A stretch of 48,317 nt of DNA, from positions 1-48,317 of the forward strand of contig NZ_BMHK01000027.1 of NCBI RefSeq assembly GCF_014640675.1, written 5' to 3'. A model generated the notes under the pieces. That model was not told where the DNA came from and searched no databases. It worked only from the letters and a program-made list of their open reading frames with translations. Of this stretch, positions 24,991 to 33,134 are shown one piece after another. Numbering within the stretch: the stretch's first letter is position 1; each line of letters begins with the position of its first letter. The stretch comes from Novosphingobium endophyticum (GTDB taxonomy: Bacteria; Pseudomonadota; Alphaproteobacteria; Sphingomonadales; Sphingomonadaceae). Both the position numbers and the translations under genes were made by a program.

Positions 24991-25661
24991 CCCCCGATCC
25001 CCGACGCAAGGTACCCGGCGAGCGCATCAGCCTGGTCGCGGTCCTCTCCCGGCTCGGCGCGCAGCCACAGACCGCCGCCGCCGATCTGCTCCTGCGTGAT
25101 CGCTACAGCTCCGGCCGAGGGCGCCAGGCCTTCGAATTCGCGGTAGAAGTCGGCGCCCAGCGGATACCCGGCCAGTTCGATTCCCCGGCCCCGTGCCGCC
25201 ACCGCGAGGTCTTCGCGGTTCTCCTCGCGCCCGGCTTCCCGGCTGGCGAGAATGCGCGCGCGGGTCATCTGGCGCAGGATCGAGGCGGCCTTCACCGGCG
25301 CATAGTGCCAGCTCGGCAATGCGGGCGGAGTGAACAGGCAGCCGCCGCGAATGCCCCATGCGTGCGTTGCGCGGAAGTGCCGTGCCGCCGCCGCCATGGC
25401 GCCGAGCCAGATCGTCGGGGTCTGGCGGTCCAGCGGCTGCTGGCTTTCGTTGCATCCGGGAAGGTCGGGGAGAAAACAGTCGACGCCCGCCGCATCGAGG
25501 CGGCGCATCGTTTCGACCGTGAGGCGGCGCAGCTTGTTGCCTTCGTCGAACAGGGCCGGGACGATGAGCAGCCGGCGGGGGCGCTGGTCATCGGCGACGA
25601 GGGCATGTTCCTGGACGAAACCGCCGGTTGGCAGCGGGCAAGGCCAGTTTGCGGGGGTCAC
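24987..25661 (-). CDS. Exosortase A system-associated hydrolase 2
   Basis: The 224-aa protein resembles TIGR03101 hydrolases of XrtA loci: RRLLIVPALFDEGNKLRRLTVETMRRLDAAGVDCFLPDLPGCNES aligns with the family's VPPFAEEMNKSRR...DLxGCGDS core. The elbow reads GIRGG (103-107), with no Ser or Cys nucleophile, so a classic triad is not evident. The start is GTG at 25661, 7 bp after the carrier-protein stop, with no ATG available at that point. It overlaps hydrolase 1 by ATGA. It may be a non-catalytic partner of hydrolase 1 or use another mechanism. Confidence 0.8.
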   Translation of the reverse strand: MTPANWPCPLPTGGFVQEHALVADDQRPRRLLIVPALFDEGNKLRRLTVETMRRLDAAGVDCFLPDLPGCNESQQPLDRQTPTIWLGAMAAAARHFRATHAWGIRGGCLFTPPALPSWHYAPVKAASILRQMTRARILASREAGREENREDLAVAARGRGIELAGYPLGADFYREFEGLAPSAGAVAITQEQIGGGGLWLRAEPGEDRDQADALAGYLASGIGG

Positions 25662-25668
25662 CTCGCGG

Positions 25669-25932
25669 TCATGCCCCGGCGCGCTTGGCCTGGGCGAATG
25701 TGAGCAGGCCGCCGAAGGTTTCGAGCATTTCTCCGTCGATCTCGTCGTCGTCGATGACGATGTCGAGCCGGTCTTCCATTTCGGTGAGAAGACCCGCGAC
25801 CGCCATGGAATCGAGTTCAGGCAGATGGCCGAACAGGCCCGTATCGGCTTCGAAAGTGTCGGCCTGACCCTCTTTGAGGCCGAGCACGTCCGTCAGGATG
25901 CGTCGCAGCAGCAGGTCGGTGTCGTCTCGCAT
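25669..25932 (-). CDS. Acyl carrier protein, exosortase locus-associated
   Basis: The 87-aa acidic four-helix carrier has the phosphopantetheine attachment Ser42 in LPELDSMAVAGLLTEMEDRL. A GAGG ribosome site precedes the ATG. It is not the housekeeping AcpP (no DSLDTVEL motif) but a dedicated carrier, placed between the FemAB-like transferase and the two hydrolases and divergent from an AMP-dependent ligase that could load it. Together these genes suggest activation and transfer of an acyl or aminoacyl group onto the exopolysaccharide or an exported protein; the substrate is unknown. Confidence 0.92.
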   Translation of the reverse strand: MRDDTDLLLRRILTDVLGLKEGQADTFEADTGLFGHLPELDSMAVAGLLTEMEDRLDIVIDDDEIDGEMLETFGGLLTFAQAKRAGA

Positions 25933-25970
25933 GGCCCCCTCGATTTCGGCATTTACCAAACCGCCGCGCT

Positions 25971-26993
25971 CTAGCCGCGCTTCGCGGTTGCGGCAAGGCG
26001 TCGCAGGCCGATCCGGGCGAAGACCAGCCAGTTTCGCAGGTCCAGTGGCCGGAACATCTCCAGCCGATAGCGGGGGCGAACCGCCTCCATCCAGTCGCGT
26101 TTGTAGGGATCGTCTCCGGTTCCGAAGTCCACCAGTTCGACGCGATCTACGTCGATCACATGCCTGAACAGCGCGGCGCTCAGGACCGATCCGGGAGAGA
26201 GCGGCTTTGCGGCTTCGCGGTGCGCCAGCTTGTGAATGAAGGCCGTGCCGCCTTCGACCGTCCACATCTGCGCGGCGATCGGGTGAGAGGGATCGTCTGC
26301 CGCATAGGCGACGCCGAGCCGCAGCCGGCCGGCCGCGCCTTCCGCTTCGGCAAAGGCCCGCAGGAACGCGGGTGAGCCTTCTTCGGGTTTCCAGCTTTCG
26401 GCGTAGATATCCTCGTATGCGCTCCAGACGGTTTCGTCGAAACGGGTAAGGATCTCGACCCTGACTTTCTTCGTCTTGCGTTTGAGCGTGGTGCGCAGCT
26501 GGCCGGGGCGGCCTTGCAGATATTCCTCGTAGCGGCGACCGGCGACTGGGAGGATGTGGTTGGTGTCGCTCGGCTCGCGCGTGACGAGCCAGCCGGCCTT
26601 GCGGAATGCCGCTTCCACGCGCGATGCGGAGCCATCTTCGTCGGGCAGGCCGGTCAGCGTGAGGCGATGGGCTTTGCCCGCCAGATCGCCGGCCAGTTCC
26701 GCAAGCAGGGCCGCGCTTTCGGGAGCCGGCGAAAGGATCGGCCGGAAGCGAAATGTGTACCAGTTGGCGAGCGCGCAATAGTGACCCGCGCCGCCGGTCA
26801 GTGCCAGCACTGCCAGTGCCTCGCCGTCCCGCGCCACGGCCAGCGTCGGCGCCATTTCGCAGTGCTTGCCAAGCCCGTCCCACCATGCGAGGCGGTCGAA
26901 AGGCGCGGACTGGCACTCGGCGGAGAGCAGCCTTACAAGCTCGCCGCCCAATTGCACTTCCTTAAGATCGGAGTGATATTCGATCTTTACCAC
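25971..26993 (-). CDS. FemAB/GNAT-like acyl- or aminoacyltransferase of the XrtA locus
   Basis: The 340-aa protein has the double GNAT fold pattern of FemAB-like enzymes. An N-terminal half contains the FDRLAWWDGL stretch. A second half has TTLKRKTKKVRVEI, AAQMWTVEGGTAFIHKLAHREAAKPLSPGSVLSAALFRHVIDVDRVELVDFGTGDDPYKRDWM, where the FGxGDxxYK pattern marks the acyl-donor site. The start is GTG at 26993 with GGAAGG just upstream. It is the first gene of the leftward unit, divergent from the ligase gene at 27033 across only 39 bp, so both are probably driven by overlapping promoters. Confidence 0.82.
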   Translation of the reverse strand: MVKIEYHSDLKEVQLGGELVRLLSAECQSAPFDRLAWWDGLGKHCEMAPTLAVARDGEALAVLALTGGAGHYCALANWYTFRFRPILSPAPESAALLAELAGDLAGKAHRLTLTGLPDEDGSASRVEAAFRKAGWLVTREPSDTNHILPVAGRRYEEYLQGRPGQLRTTLKRKTKKVRVEILTRFDETVWSAYEDIYAESWKPEEGSPAFLRAFAEAEGAAGRLRLGVAYAADDPSHPIAAQMWTVEGGTAFIHKLAHREAAKPLSPGSVLSAALFRHVIDVDRVELVDFGTGDDPYKRDWMEAVRPRYRLEMFRPLDLRNWLVFARIGLRRLAATAKRG

Positions 26994-27032
26994 ACTACCT
27001 TCCAGAACCCAGCGGGAGCACTTGCCAAAGAC

Positions 27033-28559
27033 ATGCGCGGCCAGAGCGAAAATCCGATCCTGCCGCTCGACCACCTTGTCCTTCGCGGGGACGGGGCGGC
27101 CGACGCGCTCGTGCTGCGCGAGGGTGTTCTTAGCTACAAGGACTTAAGAACGCGTGTCTCCCGTCTCGCCGCCTGGCTTGCGCGCGAGGTGCCGGAAAAA
27201 GGCGCGCGGGTGGCGAGCTGGGCGGCAAAGGGCGAGTTGACCTGTCTGCTGCCGCTCGCCGCCGCGCGGGCCGGACTGGTGCACGTGCCCGTCAATCCGC
27301 TGCTCAAGCATGCACAGGTGGCGCATATCCTGTCCGATAGCGGCGCCGCGATGCTGATCGGCACGCCCGCGCGCCTCGGGACGCTGGGGGAGGACGACGT
27401 GCCCTGGGGCTGCCGTGTCGTCGAGGAGCCTGCTGCCCTTGCTGCGGCCCGGGAGCTTGGCGAGGATCTGGCACCCTCGCAGGCCGATCCCGATGAACTC
27501 GCGGCGATCCTTTATACCAGCGGTTCGACCGGGCGGCCCAAGGGGGTCATGCTCAGCCATGCGAACCTGTGGCTGGGGGCCGAAAGCGTCGCCACCTACC
27601 TTGGGCTCGAGAGCGACGACCGCACTCTGGCCGTGCTGCCCCTCTCATTCGATTACGGTCAGAATCAGCTGTTTTCGACGTGGCATGCCGGCGGATGCGT
27701 CGTACCGCTCGACTACCTCGTGCCGCGTGACGTCATGAAAGCGGTGGAGCGCCATGCCACCACCACGCTTGCCGCCGTTCCGCCGCTCTGGGTGCAGCTC
27801 TGCGAACTGGACTGGTCGCCGCAGACCGCCGCGAGGCTGCGCCGGTTGACCAACAGCGGCGGCGCGTTGACGGTCGATCTCGTCCGCCGGCTGCGTGCCT
27901 TGTTCACCAGCGCGCGCCTTTTCGCGATGTACGGGCTGACCGAGGCTTTCCGCTCGACCTACCTCGATCCGGCGCTGATCGACACTCACCCGACATCGAT
28001 GGGCAAGGCCATTCCTCACTCAGAAGTACTTGTTATCAATGATATGGGTGAGATTGCTCAGGATGGAGAAGAAGGCGAACTGGTGCATTGCGGTCCGCTC
28101 GTCGCGCGGGGATATTGGCGCGACGCGGCGCGCACGGCCGAACGGTTCCGGTCGGCGCCCGCCGCGTCGGCCTATGGCGGCATGGCCGTCTGGTCGGGCG
28201 ATCGGGTCAGGCGTGATGTGGATGGCCTGCTCTATTTCGTCGGCCGGCGCGACGCGATGATCAAAAGCGCGGGCAATCGCATCAGCCCACAGGAGATCGA
28301 GGAAGCGGCGCTGGCGACCGGTCTCGTCGCAGAGGCCGTTGCGCTCGGCCTGCCCGACGAACGGCTGGGGCAAGCCATCCACCTGATCGTCAGGGCGGCA
28401 CCGGCGGCTTCAGACGCAGAGGAAGAATTGCCGCGTAAGCTTATGCAGGAGCTTCCGAATTTCATGCACCCAAAGGTCATCCACTGGCGCGATGTCATGC
28501 CGATCGGGCCGAACGGCAAGATCGACCGTACCAGGCTTCAGGCGGAGCTGGCCGCATGA
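27033..28559 (+). CDS. Acyl-CoA ligase (AMP-forming), exosortase A system-associated
   Basis: The 508-aa adenylating enzyme (TIGR03098-like) has the phosphate-binding core AAILYTSGSTGRPKGVMLSH, the MYGLTEAFRSTYLDP motif, the hinge GDRVRRDVDGLLYFVGRRDAMIKSAGNRISPQEIEEA and the catalytic lysine in PNGKIDRTRLQ. It activates a carboxylic or amino acid as adenylate and probably loads the carrier protein at 25669. The ATG at 27033 fits the conserved start, with GGGAG about 13 nt before it. Its stop overlaps the decarboxylase start (ATGA). The substrate is not readable from sequence. Confidence 0.9.
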   Translation: MRGQSENPILPLDHLVLRGDGAADALVLREGVLSYKDLRTRVSRLAAWLAREVPEKGARVASWAAKGELTCLLPLAAARAGLVHVPVNPLLKHAQVAHILSDSGAAMLIGTPARLGTLGEDDVPWGCRVVEEPAALAAARELGEDLAPSQADPDELAAILYTSGSTGRPKGVMLSHANLWLGAESVATYLGLESDDRTLAVLPLSFDYGQNQLFSTWHAGGCVVPLDYLVPRDVMKAVERHATTTLAAVPPLWVQLCELDWSPQTAARLRRLTNSGGALTVDLVRRLRALFTSARLFAMYGLTEAFRSTYLDPALIDTHPTSMGKAIPHSEVLVINDMGEIAQDGEEGELVHCGPLVARGYWRDAARTAERFRSAPAASAYGGMAVWSGDRVRRDVDGLLYFVGRRDAMIKSAGNRISPQEIEEAALATGLVAEAVALGLPDERLGQAIHLIVRAAPAASDAEEELPRKLMQELPNFMHPKVIHWRDVMPIGPNGKIDRTRLQAELAA

Positions 28560-29782
28560 AGGCGCTGGGGCCGATCCCCTCGGCTTATGGTGCCATCGAC
28601 GGCGTGCTCGCGGTGGGCGGCAAGCCGGTGACCGACTGGGTCGAGCAGGCCGGTTCCACGCCGCTCTTTCTCTATTCGGCCGATCTCGTGCGAGCGCGTG
28701 TCGCGGCCTTGCGCGCCGCGATGCCGGAACGCCTTGCCTTGCACTATGCCGTGAAAGCCAATCCGTTCGCGCCGCTGCTTTCGTTGATGTCCGGCCTTGT
28801 CGACGGTTTCGACATTGCCTCGGGCGGCGAGCTGCAGATCGTGCGGGACGCGGGCATCGCGCCGGGAAGGGTCAGCTTCGCCGGTCCGGGCAAGCGCGAC
28901 GCCGAACTGGAGGCGGCGATCCTTGCCGGCGTCACTCTCAATCTCGAATCCGAAGGCGAAGCGGCACGCGCGCTGGTTATCGCCGAACGCCTCGGCGTGA
29001 CCCCGCGCCTGGCGATCCGCGTCAATCCGGCGTTCGATCTCAAGGGCTCGGGCATGAAGATGGGGGGAGGGGCCAAGCCTTTCGGCGTCGATGCCGAGCG
29101 TGTCCCCGCACTGGTGCGCGAGGTCGTCGGAAGCGGAGCCGAGTGGGGTGGATTCCACATCTTCGCGGGCAGCCAGGCGCTCGATGCCGAAGCGATTGCC
29201 GAGACCCAGGCGCAGGCGCTCGAACTGGCGGCGCGCCTTGCCGGGGAGAGCGGTGTGCCGCTGCCGCATTGCAATCTCGGCGGCGGCCTGGGCATCCCCT
29301 ATTTTCCGGGGGACGCTCCGGTCGATCTCGATCTCGTCGGCCAGCGGCTTGCCGAGCGCTTTGAAAGCCTGCCCGATGTGCTCGCGGACACCGCTTTCTG
29401 CATCGAACTCGGCCGCTATCTGGTGGGCGAGGCGGGCGTCTATCTGGCGCGAATCGTCGATCGCAAGGTCAGCCACGGCGAGGTTTTCCTCATTACCGAC
29501 GGCGGCCTGCACCACCAGCTCGCCGCTTCGGGCAACTTCGGCACCGTGGTGCGTCGCAACTACCCCTCCGCCATTGCCACCCGCTTCGACGCGGCGGTGG
29601 AGGAAGAGGCGACGATCGTCGGCTGCCTGTGTACGCCGCTCGACAAACTGGCGGACAAGGGCGGATTTCCGCGAGCGGACGTTGGGGATCTGGTCGCCGT
29701 GTTCTGCGCGGGCGCCTATGGCGCCAGCGCCAGTCCGGCCAGTTTCCTCGGCCAGGGGCCAGCGCGGGAAATGCTCGTCTGA
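28556..29782 (+). CDS. PLP-dependent decarboxylase, exosortase A system-associated
   Basis: The 408-aa fold-type III enzyme (TIGR03099-like, relative of diaminopimelate/ornithine decarboxylases) keeps the PLP lysine in LHYAVKANP, the phosphate-binding glycine loop CNLGGGLGIPYFPGD, ELGRYLVGEAGVYL and the dimer-interface Cys region VGCLCTPLDKLAD near the C-terminus. It should decarboxylate an amino acid. Being translationally coupled to the ligase, it may process the ligase's substrate or product, giving an amine for polysaccharide or protein modification. It is not the housekeeping lysA by context. Confidence 0.9.
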   Translation: MKALGPIPSAYGAIDGVLAVGGKPVTDWVEQAGSTPLFLYSADLVRARVAALRAAMPERLALHYAVKANPFAPLLSLMSGLVDGFDIASGGELQIVRDAGIAPGRVSFAGPGKRDAELEAAILAGVTLNLESEGEAARALVIAERLGVTPRLAIRVNPAFDLKGSGMKMGGGAKPFGVDAERVPALVREVVGSGAEWGGFHIFAGSQALDAEAIAETQAQALELAARLAGESGVPLPHCNLGGGLGIPYFPGDAPVDLDLVGQRLAERFESLPDVLADTAFCIELGRYLVGEAGVYLARIVDRKVSHGEVFLITDGGLHHQLAASGNFGTVVRRNYPSAIATRFDAAVEEEATIVGCLCTPLDKLADKGGFPRADVGDLVAVFCAGAYGASASPASFLGQGPAREMLV

Positions 29783-29836
29783 AATAGCTGTAAGCATTTG
29801 AATACCTGCGCGTCCCATTCCGGGACCGGGCGCGAA

Positions 29837-29854
29837 TTAGCCGTACAAGGCTAA
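29837..29854 (+). promoter_or_regulatory. Inverted repeat in the gap before the exopolysaccharide operon
   Basis: TTAGCC-GTACAA-GGCTAA is a perfect 6-bp dyad, 100 bp before the first gene of the ten-gene rightward operon. The 171-bp gap (29783-29953) is the only sizeable one in this direction and should contain the operon promoter. I do not see a sigma-54 GG-N10-GC pair or a strong sigma-70 pair. An operator role is inference. Confidence 0.3.
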
Positions 29855-29953
29855 CGCTATGTTCACCCTTTTGACCGATAGCGGAGGCTGGATTTGCCAA
29901 GTCCCCCGCGAGCGCTGGCTATGCGGCGGGCTGGCGCGTTGAGGGAAGTGTTC

Positions 29954-30598
29954 ATGCCGTATCGCCGTCTGCCCCGTCTGCTGACCGCTTGCGCGCTCGC
30001 GAGTGTGACCCTGACCGGATGCATGGGCGGTGCTTCCGGGCCCGAGCTTCCCCCTGCCTCGTTCGTCGCCATGCAGGAAGGACCGGGCGAGGAATACGTG
30101 ATCGGCCCGCTCGACGAATTGACGATCTTCGTCTGGCGCAACCCGGAGCTTGGCGCGAAGGTTCAGGTGCGGCCGGACGGGCGCATCACGACGCCGCTGA
30201 TCACCGACATGCCGGCAGTGGGCAAGACGCCCTCGATGCTGGCGCAGGATATTCGCCTACAGCTGTCGCAATACATCGAGGATCCGCTGGTATCGGTTAT
30301 CGTCAACAGCTTTGCCGGCACGTTCAGCCAGCAGATCCGGATCGTCGGCGCGACCGAGAAGCCGGCCTCGATCCCTTATCGTGCGAACATGACCGTGCTC
30401 GATGCGATGATCGCCGTGGGCGGCCTGTCCGAGTACGCCGCCGGCAACAAGGCACGCCTGATCCGCTTCGACAAGACTGCCGGCAAGCAGAAGGAATACG
30501 CGCTGCGACTGGACGACCTGCTCAAGAAGGGCGACAGCAAGGCGAACGTCATGCTCTCCCCCGGCGACGTGATCATCATCCCTGAAAGCATGTTCTGA
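29954..30598 (+). CDS. Polysaccharide export lipoprotein (Wza/EpsD-like), XrtA-associated
   Basis: The 214-aa outer-membrane export protein has a lipoprotein signal with lipobox LTGC (Cys23), the Poly_export domain (EYVIGPLDELTIFVWRNPELGAKVQVRPDGRITTPLI) and a SLBB-like region (IRIVGATEKPASIPYRANMTVLDAMIAVGGLSEYAAGN). It forms the outer-membrane exit channel for the polymer. The ATG at 29954 is chosen because GAGGGAA lies just upstream and the signal peptide begins there. It is the first gene of the rightward operon. Confidence 0.93.
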   Translation: MPYRRLPRLLTACALASVTLTGCMGGASGPELPPASFVAMQEGPGEEYVIGPLDELTIFVWRNPELGAKVQVRPDGRITTPLITDMPAVGKTPSMLAQDIRLQLSQYIEDPLVSVIVNSFAGTFSQQIRIVGATEKPASIPYRANMTVLDAMIAVGGLSEYAAGNKARLIRFDKTAGKQKEYALRLDDLLKKGDSKANVMLSPGDVIIIPESMF

Positions 30599-30615
30599 AG
30601 GGACGGCGCGGCGCG

Positions 30616-32133
30616 ATGAACTCCCTCTACGAAGAGCTGCTGGCGGCGATCCACAGCGTCTGGCGCCGGCGCTGGATAGCCCTGGGCATTGCCTGGGGCA
30701 TCTGCCTGCTGGGCTGGCTGGTCGTGGCGATGATCCCCAACAGCTATGAATCGCGCGCGCGCATCTTCATCCAGCTCGACGACGCACTGGCCGAACAGGT
30801 CGGCATCGGCGTGGCCGACAAGAAGCGCGACATCGAGCGCATCCGCCAAACGCTGACCAGCGCGGTGAACCTCGAGAAAGTCGTGCGCGCCACGCGCATC
30901 GGCGACACGCTCGAATCGCCCAAGCAGATGGAAGCGGCGGTGCTTGGCCTTGCCGAGAACGTGAAGGTCGTCAGCCAGCAGGACAACCTCTTCGAGATCA
31001 CGGCGACGGCCAACTATTCCTCGTTCTCCGATGCCGAGAACGCCAGGCTTGCGCAGAACATCGCCCAGAAGCTGATCGACATCTTCCGCGAGGAAAACCT
31101 GTCCGGCAATCGCGGCGAGATGGTCGAGACCCTGGAATTCGTGAACCAGCAACTCGCCCAGCGGGAAAAGCAGCTCGAGGATGCCGAGCAGCAACGCGTG
31201 GCGTTCGAAGCGAAGCATCCGGAGATGGCGCAAGGCGGCGCGATGAATGCCCAGCGGCTAGAAGGCGCGCGGGCCGAAATGCGCGGGGTCGAAGGCGATC
31301 TTGCTGCCGCGCAGGCCGCGCTGGCGGCGATCGAAGGCCAGCTTGCCGGAACGCCCCGGACGATCCCCGGCGGTGGCGGCGGGGCAGGGGCCGCACTGGC
31401 GCAGGCGCAATCCAACCTGGCATCGCTGCGCGCGCGCGGCCTGACCGACGAGCACCCCGACGTCGTTGCCGCGCGCAACCAGGTCAATGCGCTCAAGGGG
31501 CCGGCAGCCCAGGAAGCGGCGAACGGCATCGGCATGCCCAATCCGGCCTATACCTCGCTCCAGTCGATCCGTGCCGAACGCCAGGCCAACATGCAGGCGC
31601 TGACATCGCGCAAGGCCGCGCTCCAATCGGAGGTCGCCACGCTTACGGCGCAGGCCATCCAGAATCCCGAACTGGCGAGCGAGGCCCAGCGCATCAACCG
31701 CGATTACGACGTGCTTCGCCGGCAGTACGACAAGCTCCTGCAGGACCGCGAGGAATTGAAGCTGCGCGGCGAAGTGAAGACCGAGCGCGAAGCGGTGAAG
31801 TTCCAGGTGGTCGATCCGCCGACGACGCCGCGTACTCCCATCGCGCCCGACCGCCCGCTGCTGCTCTTTGGTGTGCTCATCGTCGGGATTGGCGGCGGCT
31901 GTGCAGGAGCTTTCGCGCTCAGCCGGTTCCGTTCGGTTTTCGCGACGGCAGCGAGCCTTGAGCGCGCGATGGACCTGCCGGTGCTCGGCGCGATCTCGCA
32001 GAACCTTACCGAGGCCGCGCGCGCGGTGCGCAGGCGCCGCATGAAGTACTTCTATGGCGCCAGCGCGGGGCTGGGCGTGCTCTTCGTCGTGCTGCTCGCC
32101 GCCGAATTCATCCAGCGCGGCATGGTGGCCTGA
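30616..32133 (+). CDS. XrtA system polysaccharide chain length determinant (Wzz/GumC-like)
   Basis: The 505-aa inner-membrane copolymerase has an N-terminal Wzz domain with a first helix at about 17-38, a long periplasmic coiled-coil region (about 150-370, rich in Gln/Glu/Ala with EKQLEDAEQQRVAFEAKHPEM), a Pro-rich exit (VVDPPTTPRTPIAPDRP), a second helix at about 415-435 and a third hydrophobic segment near 480-497. This matches TIGR03007 proteins. It sets chain length and pairs with the tyrosine kinase encoded directly downstream (11-bp gap). Confidence 0.93.
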   Translation: MNSLYEELLAAIHSVWRRRWIALGIAWGICLLGWLVVAMIPNSYESRARIFIQLDDALAEQVGIGVADKKRDIERIRQTLTSAVNLEKVVRATRIGDTLESPKQMEAAVLGLAENVKVVSQQDNLFEITATANYSSFSDAENARLAQNIAQKLIDIFREENLSGNRGEMVETLEFVNQQLAQREKQLEDAEQQRVAFEAKHPEMAQGGAMNAQRLEGARAEMRGVEGDLAAAQAALAAIEGQLAGTPRTIPGGGGGAGAALAQAQSNLASLRARGLTDEHPDVVAARNQVNALKGPAAQEAANGIGMPNPAYTSLQSIRAERQANMQALTSRKAALQSEVATLTAQAIQNPELASEAQRINRDYDVLRRQYDKLLQDREELKLRGEVKTEREAVKFQVVDPPTTPRTPIAPDRPLLLFGVLIVGIGGGCAGAFALSRFRSVFATAASLERAMDLPVLGAISQNLTEAARAVRRRRMKYFYGASAGLGVLFVVLLAAEFIQRGMVA

Positions 32134-32144
32134 GGGGAACGCAG

Positions 32145-33134
32145 ATGACCGACCAGACCAGGATCACCGTTCCGGGCAAGCCCGGCGACAGCGCCGGCAA
32201 ATCGCTGATCGAGCGCGCTACCGGCGGTTTCGATCTCAACAGCCTGATTGCCCGTCCGGCTCCGCTGCCGCGCGAGACGGCGCGCCGGGCTCCGCCTCCC
32301 GTCGCCGAGGCGGCCACGCCCGCGACTGCGCCCCGGAACGAAACGGCGCCGGTCGCCGAAGCCGTGACCGCGCCGCCGGTGGAGATGGCCCGGTTCCGGG
32401 ACGAGCATCGCCTGATCGACCGTGATCTGCTGCGCGAGCAAGGGCTGATTGTGCCCGAAGGCACGGTCACCACGCTCCTGGAGGAATTTCGCATCGTCAA
32501 GCGCCAGCTTCTGGTGCAGTCCGCCGATCTTCGCCGGCAGAAGGCGGGACCTTCGGCCCAGCGCGTGCTCATCACCTCGCCGCATCCGGGCGAGGGCAAG
32601 ACCTATTGCGCGCTCAATCTCGCCCTGTCGATCGCGGTCGAGAAGGAAAGCGAAGTCCTGCTGGTCGATGCCGATTTCGCCAAGCCGTCGATCCTCTCCG
32701 CGCTGGGGCTGCCCGGCGGCCCCGGGCTGATGGACGCGCTGATGGACGAGAGCATCGACGTGCTCGACTGTGTCCTCGGCACTGACATCCCCGGCCTTTG
32801 GGTGCTGCCGGCGGGCGATGTTTCGAACAACGACAGCGAATACCTTTCCAGCTCGCGCACCGCACGCGTGCTCGACCGGCTCACTCAGGGTGCGCCGCAC
32901 CGCATGGTGATCTTCGATTCTCCGCCCGTGCTCGCCGCTTCGCCCGCCGCCGAACTCGCCAAGTACGTCGGCCAGACCGTGGTGATCGTACGGGCCGACA
33001 AGACCGGGCAGGGCGCGCTGGAGGATGCGGTCTCGCTCCTGGGCGCCTGCCCGAACATTCAGCTGCTTTTGAACGCAGCGCAATTCAGCCCGAGCGGTCG
33101 CCGCTTCGGGAGCTACTACGGATACAGGGGATGA
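32145..33134 (+). CDS. XrtA-associated tyrosine autokinase (BY-kinase)
   Basis: The 329-aa cytoplasmic kinase has a low-complexity Pro/Ala-rich N-terminus (about 30-80), a Walker A SPHPGEGKT (145-153), Walker A' VLLVDADF (171-178) and a Walker B region RMVIFDSPPVL. The C-terminus ends in YYGYRG, a short tyrosine cluster for autophosphorylation. It fits the TIGR03018 family, which regulates polymer length through the preceding chain-length protein. Its stop codon overlaps the start of the outer-membrane protein gene (ATGA). Confidence 0.93.
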   Translation: MTDQTRITVPGKPGDSAGKSLIERATGGFDLNSLIARPAPLPRETARRAPPPVAEAATPATAPRNETAPVAEAVTAPPVEMARFRDEHRLIDRDLLREQGLIVPEGTVTTLLEEFRIVKRQLLVQSADLRRQKAGPSAQRVLITSPHPGEGKTYCALNLALSIAVEKESEVLLVDADFAKPSILSALGLPGGPGLMDALMDESIDVLDCVLGTDIPGLWVLPAGDVSNNDSEYLSSSRTARVLDRLTQGAPHRMVIFDSPPVLAASPAAELAKYVGQTVVIVRADKTGQGALEDAVSLLGACPNIQLLLNAAQFSPSGRRFGSYYGYRG

